DNA of 40,673 bases from Bdellovibrionaceae bacterium UBA2466 (GTDB taxonomy: Bacteria; Bdellovibrionota; FAC87; UBA2466): positions 22,441 to 63,113 of the forward strand of contig DDPO01000160.1 in the NCBI GenBank assembly GCA_002342225.1. Direction: 5' to 3'. Made by a program: the position numbers and the translations under genes. Below are positions 17,000-25,655 of this stretch, one piece after another (the first letter of the stretch is position 1; each line of letters opens with the position of its first letter). The notes under the pieces were generated by a model. The model did no database searches. It had not been told where the DNA came from and worked only from the letters and a program-made list of their open reading frames with translations.

Positions 17000-19156
17000 A
17001 TGCAAATTGAAACTGTAAGTCTAATCATTGCTGCTTTCGTATCTGTTTCCTTAGGTGTTGCGGCCATGTTACGCAATTTTCGAAGTACAGTGACTTTGTC
17101 GTTTACAGCCCTGATGGGTGTTTTAGCTCTGCACGATTTTATCGGCACTCTGCAAGGATTTGAGGGGTATGAACTCTGGGTGAAGCCGTCGTGGCATGCT
17201 TTTTCGACCCTCATGATAGGGGCTCCATTGCTGTGGTTTGGAAAAGAGTTGGTGGGCACAAATGATCGCTTACTAAATAAGTGGATTGCATTTTACATTC
17301 CGTTTCTCGCGGTCGTCCTATTTTTCATGTCATTCCCAACCTATCATGAGTTCGAGCGATCGTTTAATTTTGCAGCTCATGCTATTTTATTGGTTCCCTT
17401 TGTCCTCTTCCTGTTGGCTCTAGATAGAGCCAGTCAATGGGTTCAATTGCCTCGAGAAAAGATCAGGCTCCACTTCGCAGCTTTAGGCGGGGTTATTGCC
17501 CTTTCTCTTTTTGTGACTAATGCTATTCATTATTCTGGCGTGGACAAAATGCCACCCCTAGGAACCTTGGCGCGAGTGCTTTATTCTATTTTCATTTTTC
17601 ATACGTTTATTCAAAAAGAGTTGATGACCTCTGAAGAAGTATTCACAAAGCTCACCTTATTTGGTGGTATTGCATTAGTTTTGACTGCGATTTACTCAAC
17701 GCTAGTAAGCTGGGTCGGAAATCAATCAGGGCTTTTTTATTTCAATACTTTTATCGCTTCATTTGTGATCATGATATTGTTTGAACCCCTAAAAAGGTTC
17801 GTATCTCGTGCAACTCGTAAATTATTCTTGCGTAGACATCTATTGCTTGAAGAGGAACTGAATGAGTTCTTAGAGAACTTAGTGGGAACCTTCGAAGCGG
17901 CTGATCTGGCGCTGAGAATAAGAGATATATTAAAGAAATGCCTCGGGGTTGAAAATTGCAATCTTTTTCTCCTTGAAAAAGACGGGTTGAGTTACAGCAA
18001 AGTATTGGCTACTTCTCAAGAGCCCTCGGAAGAGCTCCCATCTTCAAACGCACTGGTCGAGTATATGTCTCTACGTCGCGGCAGACCTTTTGTTTTAGAA
18101 ACGATTGAAAATGATCGTGATTTTTTTAGAGCTCAGTCAGCTCAAAAGTTTTGTGAGACATGCCTTGAGACGATGCGAACGTTGGGCTCCGATTTTATAA
18201 TACCGATCGTTTACGAGTCAAAACCGATCGCCTTTTGTGCGGTTCGAGCAGGAGAGAGAATTATTCTATCCAACGAGGAGATGAGAGTGTTCATCCCTGT
18301 CGCGAGGCAATTGGGACTTCTTCTTAAAAATGCACAGACTTTTGACTATCTCAAAGACCGAGACAAGCTTGCAGCTGTTGGCGAAATGGCCGCTGGTCTA
18401 GCTCACGAGATCAAAAATCCGTTAGGTGCTATCAAGGGGGCTGCTGAGCTGTTGAAGGAGCAAAACACAGAGACCAAAAGTTCAGGCGAGTTTTTGCAGA
18501 TTATCATCGATGAGACACAGAGGTTATCAAATGTAGTGACCGAATTTCTTGATTATGCAAAACCTCGAAAATTTCAACCTTACGGAAAATGTGACCCTGT
18601 AAAAGTTATTGATCACACCGCGCAAATGGTCTTAAGCGGAACGAAAGTGCAATTAGAGATCGAGACCGAGGAAAAAAGTCCTGAAATAGAAGTTGATCCT
18701 GAAATTTTGAAACAGATTCTCTTAAATCTTTTTCTTAATTCGGTTCAAGCTATGGAAGGTTTAGAGAGACCCTCGATCAAAGTTCGAGTTAAGCGAATCA
18801 AAGGAAAAAGATTTTTTTCGCTAGACTCTCTTCCTTTGTACAAAGTGTGGGAAGGGTGGAAAACTGAAAACCTTACCTCACCCGAAGAACACTTGGAGAT
18901 CGAAGTAAAAGATAATGGGCCTGGAATTGATGCTGATACGCAAAAGCGGTTGTTCGTCCCTTTTTTTACTACGAAATCTAAGGGGTCTGGTCTGGGGCTC
19001 GCCATTTGTCGAAGATTAACTGAATCAATGGGCGGTACTATTCAAGTAAAATCAAAGATAGGTTTGGGGACTACATTTATTTTACATTTACCCATCAAAG
19101 GGAAAAAAGCGACATCAAAAGTTGAGCTGGGTACAGTTCAGGAGAGATTATTATGA
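17000..19156 (+). CDS. Membrane sensor histidine kinase, NtrB-type
   Basis: A 718-residue sensor. Residues 1-260 hold about eight hydrophobic segments (first: VSLIIAAFVSVSLGVAAML), giving a membrane-embedded input domain like the 7TM/MASE class. A GAF-like domain spans about 285-450, with cysteines in FCETCLETM that might bind a cofactor or be redox-active. The kinase core has the H-box AAGLAHEIKNPLGAIKGAAELL with phospho-acceptor H469, the N-box LNLFLNSVQAM (N580), DNGPGID and FTTKSKGSGLGLAICRRL. The ATG at 17000 has no clear ribosome binding site. Its stop overlaps the regulator's start (ATGA), so the two are a coupled pair. The signal is unknown. Confidence 0.92.
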   Translation: MQIETVSLIIAAFVSVSLGVAAMLRNFRSTVTLSFTALMGVLALHDFIGTLQGFEGYELWVKPSWHAFSTLMIGAPLLWFGKELVGTNDRLLNKWIAFYIPFLAVVLFFMSFPTYHEFERSFNFAAHAILLVPFVLFLLALDRASQWVQLPREKIRLHFAALGGVIALSLFVTNAIHYSGVDKMPPLGTLARVLYSIFIFHTFIQKELMTSEEVFTKLTLFGGIALVLTAIYSTLVSWVGNQSGLFYFNTFIASFVIMILFEPLKRFVSRATRKLFLRRHLLLEEELNEFLENLVGTFEAADLALRIRDILKKCLGVENCNLFLLEKDGLSYSKVLATSQEPSEELPSSNALVEYMSLRRGRPFVLETIENDRDFFRAQSAQKFCETCLETMRTLGSDFIIPIVYESKPIAFCAVRAGERIILSNEEMRVFIPVARQLGLLLKNAQTFDYLKDRDKLAAVGEMAAGLAHEIKNPLGAIKGAAELLKEQNTETKSSGEFLQIIIDETQRLSNVVTEFLDYAKPRKFQPYGKCDPVKVIDHTAQMVLSGTKVQLEIETEEKSPEIEVDPEILKQILLNLFLNSVQAMEGLERPSIKVRVKRIKGKRFFSLDSLPLYKVWEGWKTENLTSPEEHLEIEVKDNGPGIDADTQKRLFVPFFTTKSKGSGLGLAICRRLTESMGGTIQVKSKIGLGTTFILHLPIKGKKATSKVELGTVQERLL

Positions 19157-20520
19157 GCGCTGAAGTCTTAGTTTTGGATGACGAACTCAATATTCGAAAA
19201 ATTCTTTCGGCGATGCTCCAAGCTGAGGGCTATGTTGTTCATTTAGCTGCTACCATTGCTGAAGCAAAAGAAAAGATAAAAACGACTAAAATCCAAGCGG
19301 TTTTGTCTGATTTGCGCCTTACACGCGAAGATGGACTCCAACTCTTAAAGTGGGTCAGAGATGAACAGCTCAGTATCCCAGTTATTATTTTAACTGCTCA
19401 CGGATCCATTGATTCGGCAGTGGATGCTATGAAACAAGGGGCATTTGATTACCTGAGTAAACCCTTTGATCGACCTGAACTCGTGAGTGTTATTAAGAAA
19501 GCTGTTCTTTCTCAGAAGTTTCAAAGCGAAGAGTTGAAAAATTGGAGAAGTGCTGGAAATCCGAACCCCATGATTGGGGAGACTCCGAAAATGCTCAAGC
19601 TCTATAGCATGCTTGATAAAGTGGCTTCGAGCGATTCAACAGTTTTGATTTTAGGCGAGAGTGGTACCGGTAAAGAGCTTATAGCTGCTGCTCTTCACGA
19701 GCGTAGTTCGAGGGCGTCTGGCCCGTTTATAAAGATTAATTGTGCGGCTATTCCAGAAAATCTCATGGAGAGCGAGTTGTTTGGCCACGAGCGAGGTGCT
19801 TTTACAGGAGCGATCAATGCAAAGCCCGGCAGGTTTGAGTTAGCCGATAAAGGAACTTTGTTCCTTGATGAAATTGGGGAAATGAGTGTTGAGATGCAAG
19901 TTAAATTGCTTAGAGTGCTTCAAGAGCGCAGTTTTGAACGGGTGGGAGGTCTTAGAACTCAACATGTGGATGTGAGGCTTATTGCTGCGACTAACCGTGA
20001 CCTAGAGAAAGAGGTTAAAGAAGGACGATTTCGTAGTGATCTTTTTTATCGCTTGAACGTTGTTCCGTTAGAGTTGCCCCCTTTACGAGAGCGGCCTGAT
20101 GACATTCCGAGGTTAACTGCCTTTTTCCTGCAAAAATTAAGTGATCGGATGAAGAAATCAACTCCCGGAGTTCAGCCTGAGACACTTGAATTGTTAGTGC
20201 AGTATCCTTGGCCTGGAAATATTCGGCAGCTCGAAAATGTCATTGAGCGAGTGATGGTTCTTAATGAAGGTGGAATGGTCACCCCCGAGCAACTTCCAGA
20301 GGAAATTCTTGATTATGAAGAGCAAGTGTTTGTCGAAAGACAAAAAGCTTCGGGGGGCTCTTTGAAAGAGATTGTGAAAGACGCCACTCGAAGAATCGAG
20401 AAAAAAGCGATTGAAGAGGCTTTGGTAGAAACTCAAAACAATGTCACTCAAGCTGCTAGAAAATTAAATATCAGTCGAAAAGGGCTCCAGCTGAAAATGA
20501 AAGAATTGGGGATTCGTTAA
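19153..20520 (+). CDS. NtrC-family sigma-54-dependent response regulator
   Basis: A 455-residue regulator with the NtrC order. The receiver domain is 1-120, with phospho-acceptor D53 in [12 protein letters not shown] and [15 protein letters not shown]. The AAA+ domain has Walker A GESGTGKE (168-175), the sigma-54-contacting loop GAFTGA (215-220) and [23 protein letters not shown] Fis-type HTH ends the protein ([27 protein letters not shown]). Intact GAFTGA and receiver motifs predict a functional sigma-54 activator switched on by the preceding kinase. I saw no convincing -24/-12 promoter within the window that it would act on. Confidence 0.95.
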   Translation: MSAEVLVLDDELNIRKILSAMLQAEGYVVHLAATIAEAKEKIKTTKIQAVLSDLRLTREDGLQLLKWVRDEQLSIPVIILTAHGSIDSAVDAMKQGAFDYLSKPFDRPELVSVIKKAVLSQKFQSEELKNWRSAGNPNPMIGETPKMLKLYSMLDKVASSDSTVLILGESGTGKELIAAALHERSSRASGPFIKINCAAIPENLMESELFGHERGAFTGAINAKPGRFELADKGTLFLDEIGEMSVEMQVKLLRVLQERSFERVGGLRTQHVDVRLIAATNRDLEKEVKEGRFRSDLFYRLNVVPLELPPLRERPDDIPRLTAFFLQKLSDRMKKSTPGVQPETLELLVQYPWPGNIRQLENVIERVMVLNEGGMVTPEQLPEEILDYEEQVFVERQKASGGSLKEIVKDATRRIEKKAIEEALVETQNNVTQAARKLNISRKGLQLKMKELGIR

Positions 20521-20525
20521 AGTTA

Positions 20526-20553
20526 CCGAGGGGTTAACGTAACCCATTCTCGG
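20526..20553 (+). repeat. Two-part inverted repeat after the regulator gene
   Basis: CCGAG at 20526-20530 pairs with CTCGG at 20549-20553. Inside it GGGTTA (20531-20536) pairs with TAACCC (20540-20545) around an ACG loop, with a 3-nt bulge on one side. It lies 5 nt after the response-regulator stop. The stem is strong but no T-run follows, so it is either a weak terminator or a structured 3' end. Confidence 0.45.
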
Positions 20554-20567
20554 ATGCACAATTCGTC

Positions 20568-20596
20568 TTGCCGCATAGCGTAAGTCAGTTTATATC
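20568..20596 (+). promoter_or_regulatory. Candidate housekeeping promoter for the SYLF gene
   Basis: TTGCCG (20568-20573) and TATATC (20591-20596) are separated by exactly 17 nt, a good match to the sigma-70 consensus spacing. Transcription would start near 20603, giving a short leader that contains the GGAGG ribosome binding site of the gene starting at 20628. Call from sequence pattern only. Confidence 0.45.
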
Positions 20597-20627
20597 TTGT
20601 CGAAATTTTTTGATGGAGGATTTTTAA

Positions 20628-21299
20628 GTGAAATTGTCTTTTTTTCTGTTGGCCCTTTTAGTTACTTCCAGTGTTTCGACTGAGGCTCAGGCCTTTAATC
20701 TGGATCGTCGAGTGGCCATTACTCGCCAAGTTTTGATTGATCGCATGTCATCCGTGGCGCCTATTCCTAAATATATTTTAGACCAAGCTCAATGTATCGC
20801 CGCTATGAGAAATGTAAAAGCCGGCTTTATTTTCGGAGGCGAGGGAAGCACAGGGCTTGTGACCTGCCGAGTGAATGGCGGTTGGAGTGCTCCATCGTTT
20901 TTAAACACTGGTGGAGTTAGCTTAGGCTTTTTAATCGGTGGTCAAGTGGTCGACAACGTGTTGGTATTCATGACCCCTTACTCTCGGCAAATGTTAAACA
21001 GAGGTTCTTTAAGTCTCGGAGGAGATCTTAGCTTTGCAGCAGGTCCCTTTGGTCAAGGAATGGGTGCTAATATCTCTCCCAATGCCCATGTATTAGTCTA
21101 TTCTGCAGGAACGGGGCTGTATGCCGGGTTTTCTATGAACGGCACCGTGATGAGCCACGGCAATGAGCGAAATCAAATGGCGTATGGCCGATACTTTTCT
21201 CCAGATCAGCTTCTTTCGACTCCAGCCGCGTTTACTCCGCCGTTGCTAAAGTCCTTTGTTGATGCGGTAGAGTGGTACACCCGACTTACTCCTCAATAA
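20628..21299 (+). CDS. Exported SYLF-domain (Ysc84) protein
   Basis: A 223-residue protein starting with GTG at 20628 after a strong GGAGG site. Residues 1-22 form a signal peptide ending SVSTEAQA, so it is probably periplasmic or surface-exposed. The rest is a SYLF domain: QCIAAMRNVKAGFIFGGEGSTGLVTC, NGGWSAPSFLNTGGVSLGFLIGGQ, GSLSLGGDLSFAAGPFGQGMGANIS and LYSAGTGLYAGFSMNG-like segments. SYLF domains bind phosphoinositides in eukaryotes; bacterial ones are mostly of unknown function and often exported. It has its own promoter and is convergent with the aldehyde dehydrogenase 9 nt downstream. Confidence 0.85.
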   Translation: MKLSFFLLALLVTSSVSTEAQAFNLDRRVAITRQVLIDRMSSVAPIPKYILDQAQCIAAMRNVKAGFIFGGEGSTGLVTCRVNGGWSAPSFLNTGGVSLGFLIGGQVVDNVLVFMTPYSRQMLNRGSLSLGGDLSFAAGPFGQGMGANISPNAHVLVYSAGTGLYAGFSMNGTVMSHGNERNQMAYGRYFSPDQLLSTPAAFTPPLLKSFVDAVEWYTRLTPQ

Positions 21300-21308
21300 A
21301 AAATTGAG

Positions 21309-22733
21309 TTAGGGGGTTCGAAGGACAAGAAGTTTGACCTCGGTCATATCTTCCATTGCCCAACGGATCCCCTCGCGTCCAAGACCACTGTTTTTAACTC
21401 CCCCGTAAGGCATGTGGTCGACTCTCCATGAGGGCACATCACCGACAATAACTCCTCCCACGTCCAAAGTATCCCAAGCTTTGTAAACTCGGTAGATATC
21501 CTTGGTAAAGATGCCGGCTTGGAGACCGAACTCCGATTCATTAACTTCGCTTAGGGCTTTATCGAAATCGGTGAACTGAGAGAGTATGGCCACTGGGCCA
21601 AAAGCCTCTTCGGCACAAACTTTTTCATCCTTAGGTACGTTTTCGAGCAAAGTGGCCTCAAGAGTGGCCCCTTGCCTTTTCCCTCCACAGAGGAGGGTTG
21701 CACCACGGGAAATAGCCGATTGAATCCATCCGTCTAATCGGTTTGCTTCCTCTTCAGAAATCATGGGACCTATAAAAGTGGATTCATCTTTCGGATCCCC
21801 AGTTTTCAGTTTTAGGGTCTCAGTGACCAGTTTTTTCTTGAAAGTGGCATAAATTTTTTCATGAACTAAAATACGCTGAACGCTAATGCAACTCTGGCCC
21901 GATTGGTAAAAGGCTCCAAAAACGATTCTAGAGACTGCGTCGTCGATATGAGTGTCTTCATCGACAATCACAGCCGCATTCCCGCCCAATTCTAGTACAA
22001 CCTTTTTCTTTCCAGCTCTGGCTTTTAAGTCCCAGCCGACACTGGGAGAGCCTGTGAAGCTCAAAAGCTTTAGGCGTTCATCTTCAGTGAAAAGCTCTGC
22101 TCCGTTACGTGAGCAGGGGAGAATTGAAAAAGCTCCTTTGGGTAATTCCGTCTCTGCAAGAACTTCACCGATCAGAAGAGCGCTGATGGGAGTTTTGCTC
22201 GCAGGCTTTAAAACGAAGGGACAACCGACCGCCAAAGCTGGGGCGATTTTATGTGCTGTTAGATTTAAGGGGAAATTGAAAGGAGAAATGAAAGAACATG
22301 CTCCTATGGGATATCTTTTCCACTGTCCCTGATAATTTTTGGATCGCTCCGAAATATCGAGAGGCATGACTTCACCATACATTCTTGAACATTCCTCAGA
22401 AGCGATGCGGAACGTGTCGATGAGCCGATTGACTTCAGCTCGAGCGTCTTTAATGGGTTTACCAGCTTCAATACAAAGCACTTCGGCAAATTCATTTGCT
22501 CTTTCGGAGAATCGTTTAATGCAGTGATTAAGAATTCTTTGTTTTACGTAAGATGGGAGCTTACTCATCTCCTTTTCACAAGCGTGAGCAGCAGAAATGG
22601 CCTCATCGATCGCTTTTCTATCAGCTAAAGATGCTCGAAATGCGACTTCTCCAGTGTATTTGTCAATGACTGTGAGGTCGGTGTTTGGTTGTTTAGCCGT
22701 GTTTGCCAAGTAGTAAGGGTATGTCGTTTTCAT
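21309..22733 (-). CDS. NAD(P)-dependent aldehyde dehydrogenase
   Basis: A 474-residue enzyme of the ALDH superfamily, oxidising an aldehyde to its acid. Visible features are SPFNFPLNLTAHKIAPALAVG (cofactor site), FTGSPSVG, LELGGN with general base E248, and QSGQSCIS with catalytic nucleophile C282. The C-terminal block is GVKNSGLGREG. The family includes succinate-semialdehyde and non-phosphorylating glyceraldehyde-3-phosphate dehydrogenases; I cannot choose a substrate. I take the ATG at 22733 (MKTTYPYYLANT) with AGGA upstream, because the open frame further upstream to 22850 has a Phe/Leu-rich, unconserved look. It stands alone, divergent from the SWIB gene. Confidence 0.92.
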   Translation of the reverse strand: MKTTYPYYLANTAKQPNTDLTVIDKYTGEVAFRASLADRKAIDEAISAAHACEKEMSKLPSYVKQRILNHCIKRFSERANEFAEVLCIEAGKPIKDARAEVNRLIDTFRIASEECSRMYGEVMPLDISERSKNYQGQWKRYPIGACSFISPFNFPLNLTAHKIAPALAVGCPFVLKPASKTPISALLIGEVLAETELPKGAFSILPCSRNGAELFTEDERLKLLSFTGSPSVGWDLKARAGKKKVVLELGGNAAVIVDEDTHIDDAVSRIVFGAFYQSGQSCISVQRILVHEKIYATFKKKLVTETLKLKTGDPKDESTFIGPMISEEEANRLDGWIQSAISRGATLLCGGKRQGATLEATLLENVPKDEKVCAEEAFGPVAILSQFTDFDKALSEVNESEFGLQAGIFTKDIYRVYKAWDTLDVGGVIVGDVPSWRVDHMPYGGVKNSGLGREGIRWAMEDMTEVKLLVLRTP

Positions 22734-22758
22734 GATTATCCTAGGAAAATGAGAGATA

Positions 22759-22787
22759 AAAATACAATTTTCGAGTGAAAGTCGCAA
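22759..22787 (-). promoter_or_regulatory. Candidate promoter for the aldehyde dehydrogenase gene
   Basis: On the (-) strand TTGCGA (22787-22782) and TATTTT (22764-22759) are 17 nt apart. The start point would be about 22752, giving a leader of some 18 nt that includes the AGGA ribosome binding site before the ATG at 22733. Each box matches the consensus at 4 of 6 positions. Confidence 0.35.
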
Positions 22788-22973
22788 GGAAAAGTGCTTT
22801 TTGAGAGCGGAAAAGGGAGTTTTTCGCTCGTAAAAAACAGGAAAAAGCAACTTTCTTCGAGCGGAAAATAAAAAAAAAATAAAAAAAGATGAAAAAATTG
22901 TTTGTACTTTTTGGATAAATGCGTTTCAATTACGTTGTAGTTGCAGTTCAACGCTAACTTTTTCGGGGGTAAA

Positions 22974-23294
22974 ATGAAGAAAAAAACTACAAAGAAAAAA
23001 ACAACCGCAAAGAAAACAACCAAAAAAGCTGCTGGAAAGCGTAAGCCAAATGCTGCTTTTATGACTCCAATGAAACCAAGTGCTGCTCTTGCTGCAGTCG
23101 TTGGTTCCAAGCCACTTCCTCGCACACAAGTGATTAAGAAGTTGTGGCTTTATATCAAAAAGCACAAGCTGCAAGATCCTAAGAACAAAAGAAACATCAA
23201 AGCTGATGCTACTTTGAAAACTATTTTCAAAGGCAAAGGCGTTGTTTCTATGTTCGAAATGACAAAGCTTGTTAATAAACAGCTTTCTGCTTAA
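22974..23294 (+). CDS. SWIB-domain protein with a histone-H1-like lysine tail
   Basis: A 106-residue basic protein. Residues 2-24 are almost all Lys, Thr and Ala (KKKTTKKKTTAKKTTKKAA), like the tails of histone H1 and bacterial H1-like proteins. Residues 30-106 form a SWIB/MDM2-type fold: LPRTQVIKKLWLYIKKHKLQDPKNKRNI, then LKTIFKGKGVVSMFEMTKLVNKQL. SWIB domains are typical of eukaryotic chromatin remodellers and also occur in chlamydiae and some predatory deltaproteobacteria. A nucleoid-binding role is likely but inferred. The ATG at 22974 follows a GGGGGT site. It is a single-gene unit with an A-tract-rich leader and a strong terminator, which fits high expression. Confidence 0.88.
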   Translation: MKKKTTKKKTTAKKTTKKAAGKRKPNAAFMTPMKPSAALAAVVGSKPLPRTQVIKKLWLYIKKHKLQDPKNKRNIKADATLKTIFKGKGVVSMFEMTKLVNKQLSA

Positions 23295-23315
23295 TTTCGG
23301 TTAAGAAACAAGAAG

Positions 23316-23344
23316 AGGCCAGCGGTATGCTGGCCTTTTTTTTT
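23316..23344 (+). terminator. Strong rho-independent terminator of the SWIB gene
   Basis: AGGCCAGC (23316-23323) pairs with GCTGGCCT (23329-23336) across a 5-nt GGTAT loop, and a run of nine T residues ends at 23344. It lies 21 nt after the SWIB stop. On the other strand the hairpin is followed by TCTTCTTGTTTC, so it could also partly terminate the convergent M20 gene, which ends at 23356. Confidence 0.92.
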
Positions 23345-23355
23345 GCCTTAATCTT

Positions 23356-24615
23356 TTATTTTGATTTGAATAGTTCAATGGCGGTAGAGGCCATGGCAGG
23401 TATTCCAACACTCAAAGACTCTAGAGCGCTGGGGTAATAGGTAGAAGAGTGAATAGAGGGTATATTCCCTGTCTTTTTGTACTGCTTGATTCTTTTTTCC
23501 GTGAGAGTCCCTAAGCTAAACATAACGCTTGGAACACCTTCTTGTCCGTAACGACTAAAATCTTCGCCAACTGTCCATGGGGCTTCGCTTATTACGTTCG
23601 AAGCTCCCACGACTTGAGCGAGAATGGGTCTGATTCTATCAACCACTGAGGGGTCGTTGTAAACACTTGGGACCGCATCTTCTGAAAAGCGTATCTCGGG
23701 TGGGAGCGCTCCATAGGCCTGCGCTATTGCGTTTGCTTTGCGTTTGATGCCCTCCAAAATAGATTTTCTGTCCTCGACCCTAAAAGTTCTCACGGTGAGC
23801 TGAATCGTCGCTGTGTCTGGAATAATGTTATGCTTTGTCCCTGAGTGAAACGAACCTACAGAGATGACTGCTGGAGTTGAGGGGTCTTTCTCTCTAGAGA
23901 TGAGGGTTTGTAAGGAAAGAACTAATTCGCTCGTCATGGGGATGGGATCTACAGTGTCTTGAGGGCGAGCTCCATGTCCGCCGCGACCCTTCATAGTGAT
24001 ATCAACAGAGTCGACATTGGCAGTTGTAGGGCCCGAGTTGAGAGTTATTTTACCAACGGGTTTGGAACCATCCGCATGTAGAGCGAGTGCGAAATCGGGT
24101 TTGGGAAACTTCTTAAAAAGCCCCGCTTTGAGCATTGCGTTGGCACCGCCGCCTTTCTCCTCTGCAGGCTGGCCGATGAGAATAAGAGTTCCTCTCCATT
24201 CTTGATTCCGGTCTTTTAGGTGTTTTGCAACCCCAATGAGGTTAGCGATGTGAAGATCGTGACCGCAGGCATGCATGACCCCTTTTTCGACTGAGGCGTA
24301 GGGCAGCCCCGTAGCTTCAGAGACCGGAAGAGCATCAAGGTCCGTTCTTAGCATGACTGTGGACCCTTTCCCGTTTTTCAAAATAGCGACGACCCCGTGC
24401 CCGCCGAATTGGGTTGTTACTTCGAAGCCCAAGGTTTTTAATTCACTGGCAAAAAGGGAAGCTGTTTTCTCCTCCTGATAAGAGAGTTCAGGGTGCCTGT
24501 GAAGTTCCTGATAGACCGGTATTAATTGTTTAGCGATAGTCTCGGCAGAGTTATTCTCTGGGCTAGGCCAAGAAGTTATTGGAAACAACCCTAGGATCAA
24601 TAGTAAGATAATCAT
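23356..24615 (-). CDS. Exported M20-family amidohydrolase
   Basis: A 419-residue metalloenzyme of the M20D group (hippurate/IAA-amino-acid hydrolase type), cleaving N-acyl amino acids or related amides. It opens with a hydrophobic signal (MIILLLILGLFPITSWPSP), so it is probably exported. Metal-site blocks are MHACGHDLHIANLIG, IGQPAEEKGGGANAML and the late WTVGEDFSRYGQEGVP. The dimerisation domain carries GRGGHGARPQDTVDPI. The frame is open further upstream, but the signal peptide fixes the ATG at 24615. That ATG has no ribosome binding site but a TACAAT box 7 nt before it. It is divergent from the ABC operon with only 29 nt between starts. Confidence 0.9.
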   Translation of the reverse strand: MIILLLILGLFPITSWPSPENNSAETIAKQLIPVYQELHRHPELSYQEEKTASLFASELKTLGFEVTTQFGGHGVVAILKNGKGSTVMLRTDLDALPVSEATGLPYASVEKGVMHACGHDLHIANLIGVAKHLKDRNQEWRGTLILIGQPAEEKGGGANAMLKAGLFKKFPKPDFALALHADGSKPVGKITLNSGPTTANVDSVDITMKGRGGHGARPQDTVDPIPMTSELVLSLQTLISREKDPSTPAVISVGSFHSGTKHNIIPDTATIQLTVRTFRVEDRKSILEGIKRKANAIAQAYGALPPEIRFSEDAVPSVYNDPSVVDRIRPILAQVVGASNVISEAPWTVGEDFSRYGQEGVPSVMFSLGTLTEKRIKQYKKTGNIPSIHSSTYYPSALESLSVGIPAMASTAIELFKSK

Positions 24616-24622
24616 CCGACGG

Positions 24623-24651
24623 ATTGTAAAGGATGGGTGTCTACATGGCCA
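24623..24651 (-). promoter_or_regulatory. Candidate promoter giving a leaderless M20 mRNA
   Basis: On the (-) strand TGGCCA (24651-24646) and TACAAT (24628-24623) are 17 nt apart, matching consensus at 4 and 5 of 6 positions. The -10 box ends 7 nt before the ATG at 24615, so transcription would begin at or next to the start codon. The -35 box overlaps the first codons of the divergent ABC gene. Confidence 0.4.
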
Positions 24652-25655
24652 GTGTCGAAATTCAAAAAGTGAGAAAATGCTTTGGTGAGACCGAAGTTCT
24701 AAAGGAAGTTTCTCTTTCAATTCGAGAAGGTGAGTTTGTTGTTTTAGTGGGGCCCTCTGGCTGCGGAAAGAGCACTCTTCTTCGGATGGTAGCTGGACTT
24801 GAGTTGCCGACATCCGGAACTATTTCCATCGATTCAAAAGTCGTTAACACCGTTCCTCCAAAATCGAGGGGAGTAGCCATGGTTTTTCAAAATTATGCAC
24901 TCTATCCGCATATGACCGTTCGAGATAATTTGAGTTTTGGGTTGAAGTTGGCTCACGTAGCAATCCCTGAAATTGAAAAAAGAGTGAAAGAAGCTGCTGA
25001 AGTACTCGGTTTAGTTAAACACCTTGAGAAAAAACCTGGGCAGTTATCTGGGGGGCAAAAGCAACGAGTGGCTATGGGAAGAGCGATGGTCAGACAGCCC
25101 AAAGTGTTTCTTTTTGATGAACCCCTTTCCAATTTAGATGCTCAGCTTCGAGTTAAAATGAGGACAGAGATCAGTCATTTGCATCGACGACTCCATGCGA
25201 CCAGTATTTATGTAACTCACGACCAAGTTGAAGCGATGACGTTGGCCGATAGAATTGCAGTTATGAATCAAGGGCAGCTGGAACAAGTAGGAAGCCCTCT
25301 CGAACTCTATCAAAATCCTCGAACTCGTTTTGTAGCATCTTTCATCGGAACCCCTTCGATGAACTTTGTCGAAGGAGAGTTGCTTTATTTAATTAAAGCA
25401 CCTCATGGAGTTGCGAGTGCAGGATTTAGGCCGGAGAACACTTTTTTAAAACAAGGAAAAGTTTCTCTTGGAGAGGGACAAGTCGTGCTGGTCGAGCCGC
25501 TAGGATCCATAGCGTATATTCATATTTCTTTAAAGGGAAACTATCTAGTGAGTGAAATGAAAGGGCATGATTGGCCCGAGATCGGTTCCACCACCGAAGT
25601 GTTCATTGATGATTCAAAAGTTTTTTATTTCGATAGCCAAGGAAAAAGAATATGA
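24645..25655 (+). CDS. ugpC: ABC transporter ATPase, UgpC/MalK type
   Basis: A 336-residue ATPase that powers an ABC sugar or glycerol-phosphate importer. It opens [15 protein letters not shown], as UgpC proteins do, with Walker [10 protein letters not shown] (36-44), the Q-loop in [22 protein letters not shown], signature [14 protein letters not shown], Walker [14 protein letters not shown] and the switch histidine in [20 protein letters not shown] regulatory domain follows but is somewhat short (E. coli UgpC is 356). The ATG at 24645 is preferred to an in-frame ATG at 24633. The next gene overlaps its stop (ATGA). The symbol reflects family similarity; the substrate is not proven. Confidence 0.9.
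   Translation: MASVEIQKVRKCFGETEVLKEVSLSIREGEFVVLVGPSGCGKSTLLRMVAGLELPTSGTISIDSKVVNTVPPKSRGVAMVFQNYALYPHMTVRDNLSFGLKLAHVAIPEIEKRVKEAAEVLGLVKHLEKKPGQLSGGQKQRVAMGRAMVRQPKVFLFDEPLSNLDAQLRVKMRTEISHLHRRLHATSIYVTHDQVEAMTLADRIAVMNQGQLEQVGSPLELYQNPRTRFVASFIGTPSMNFVEGELLYLIKAPHGVASAGFRPENTFLKQGKVSLGEGQVVLVEPLGSIAYIHISLKGNYLVSEMKGHDWPEIGSTTEVFIDDSKVFYFDSQGKRI

Noticed and set aside
16837..17259. 140-residue (-) frame across the intergenic region and the kinase start
   Set aside because: Composition is not protein-like, it overlaps the kinase's first membrane helices and matches no family I know.
22736..23125. (-) frames opposite the SWIB gene and its upstream region
   Set aside because: Phe/Leu-rich products arise from reading the A-runs backwards; the SWIB frame has the domain, ribosome binding site and terminator.
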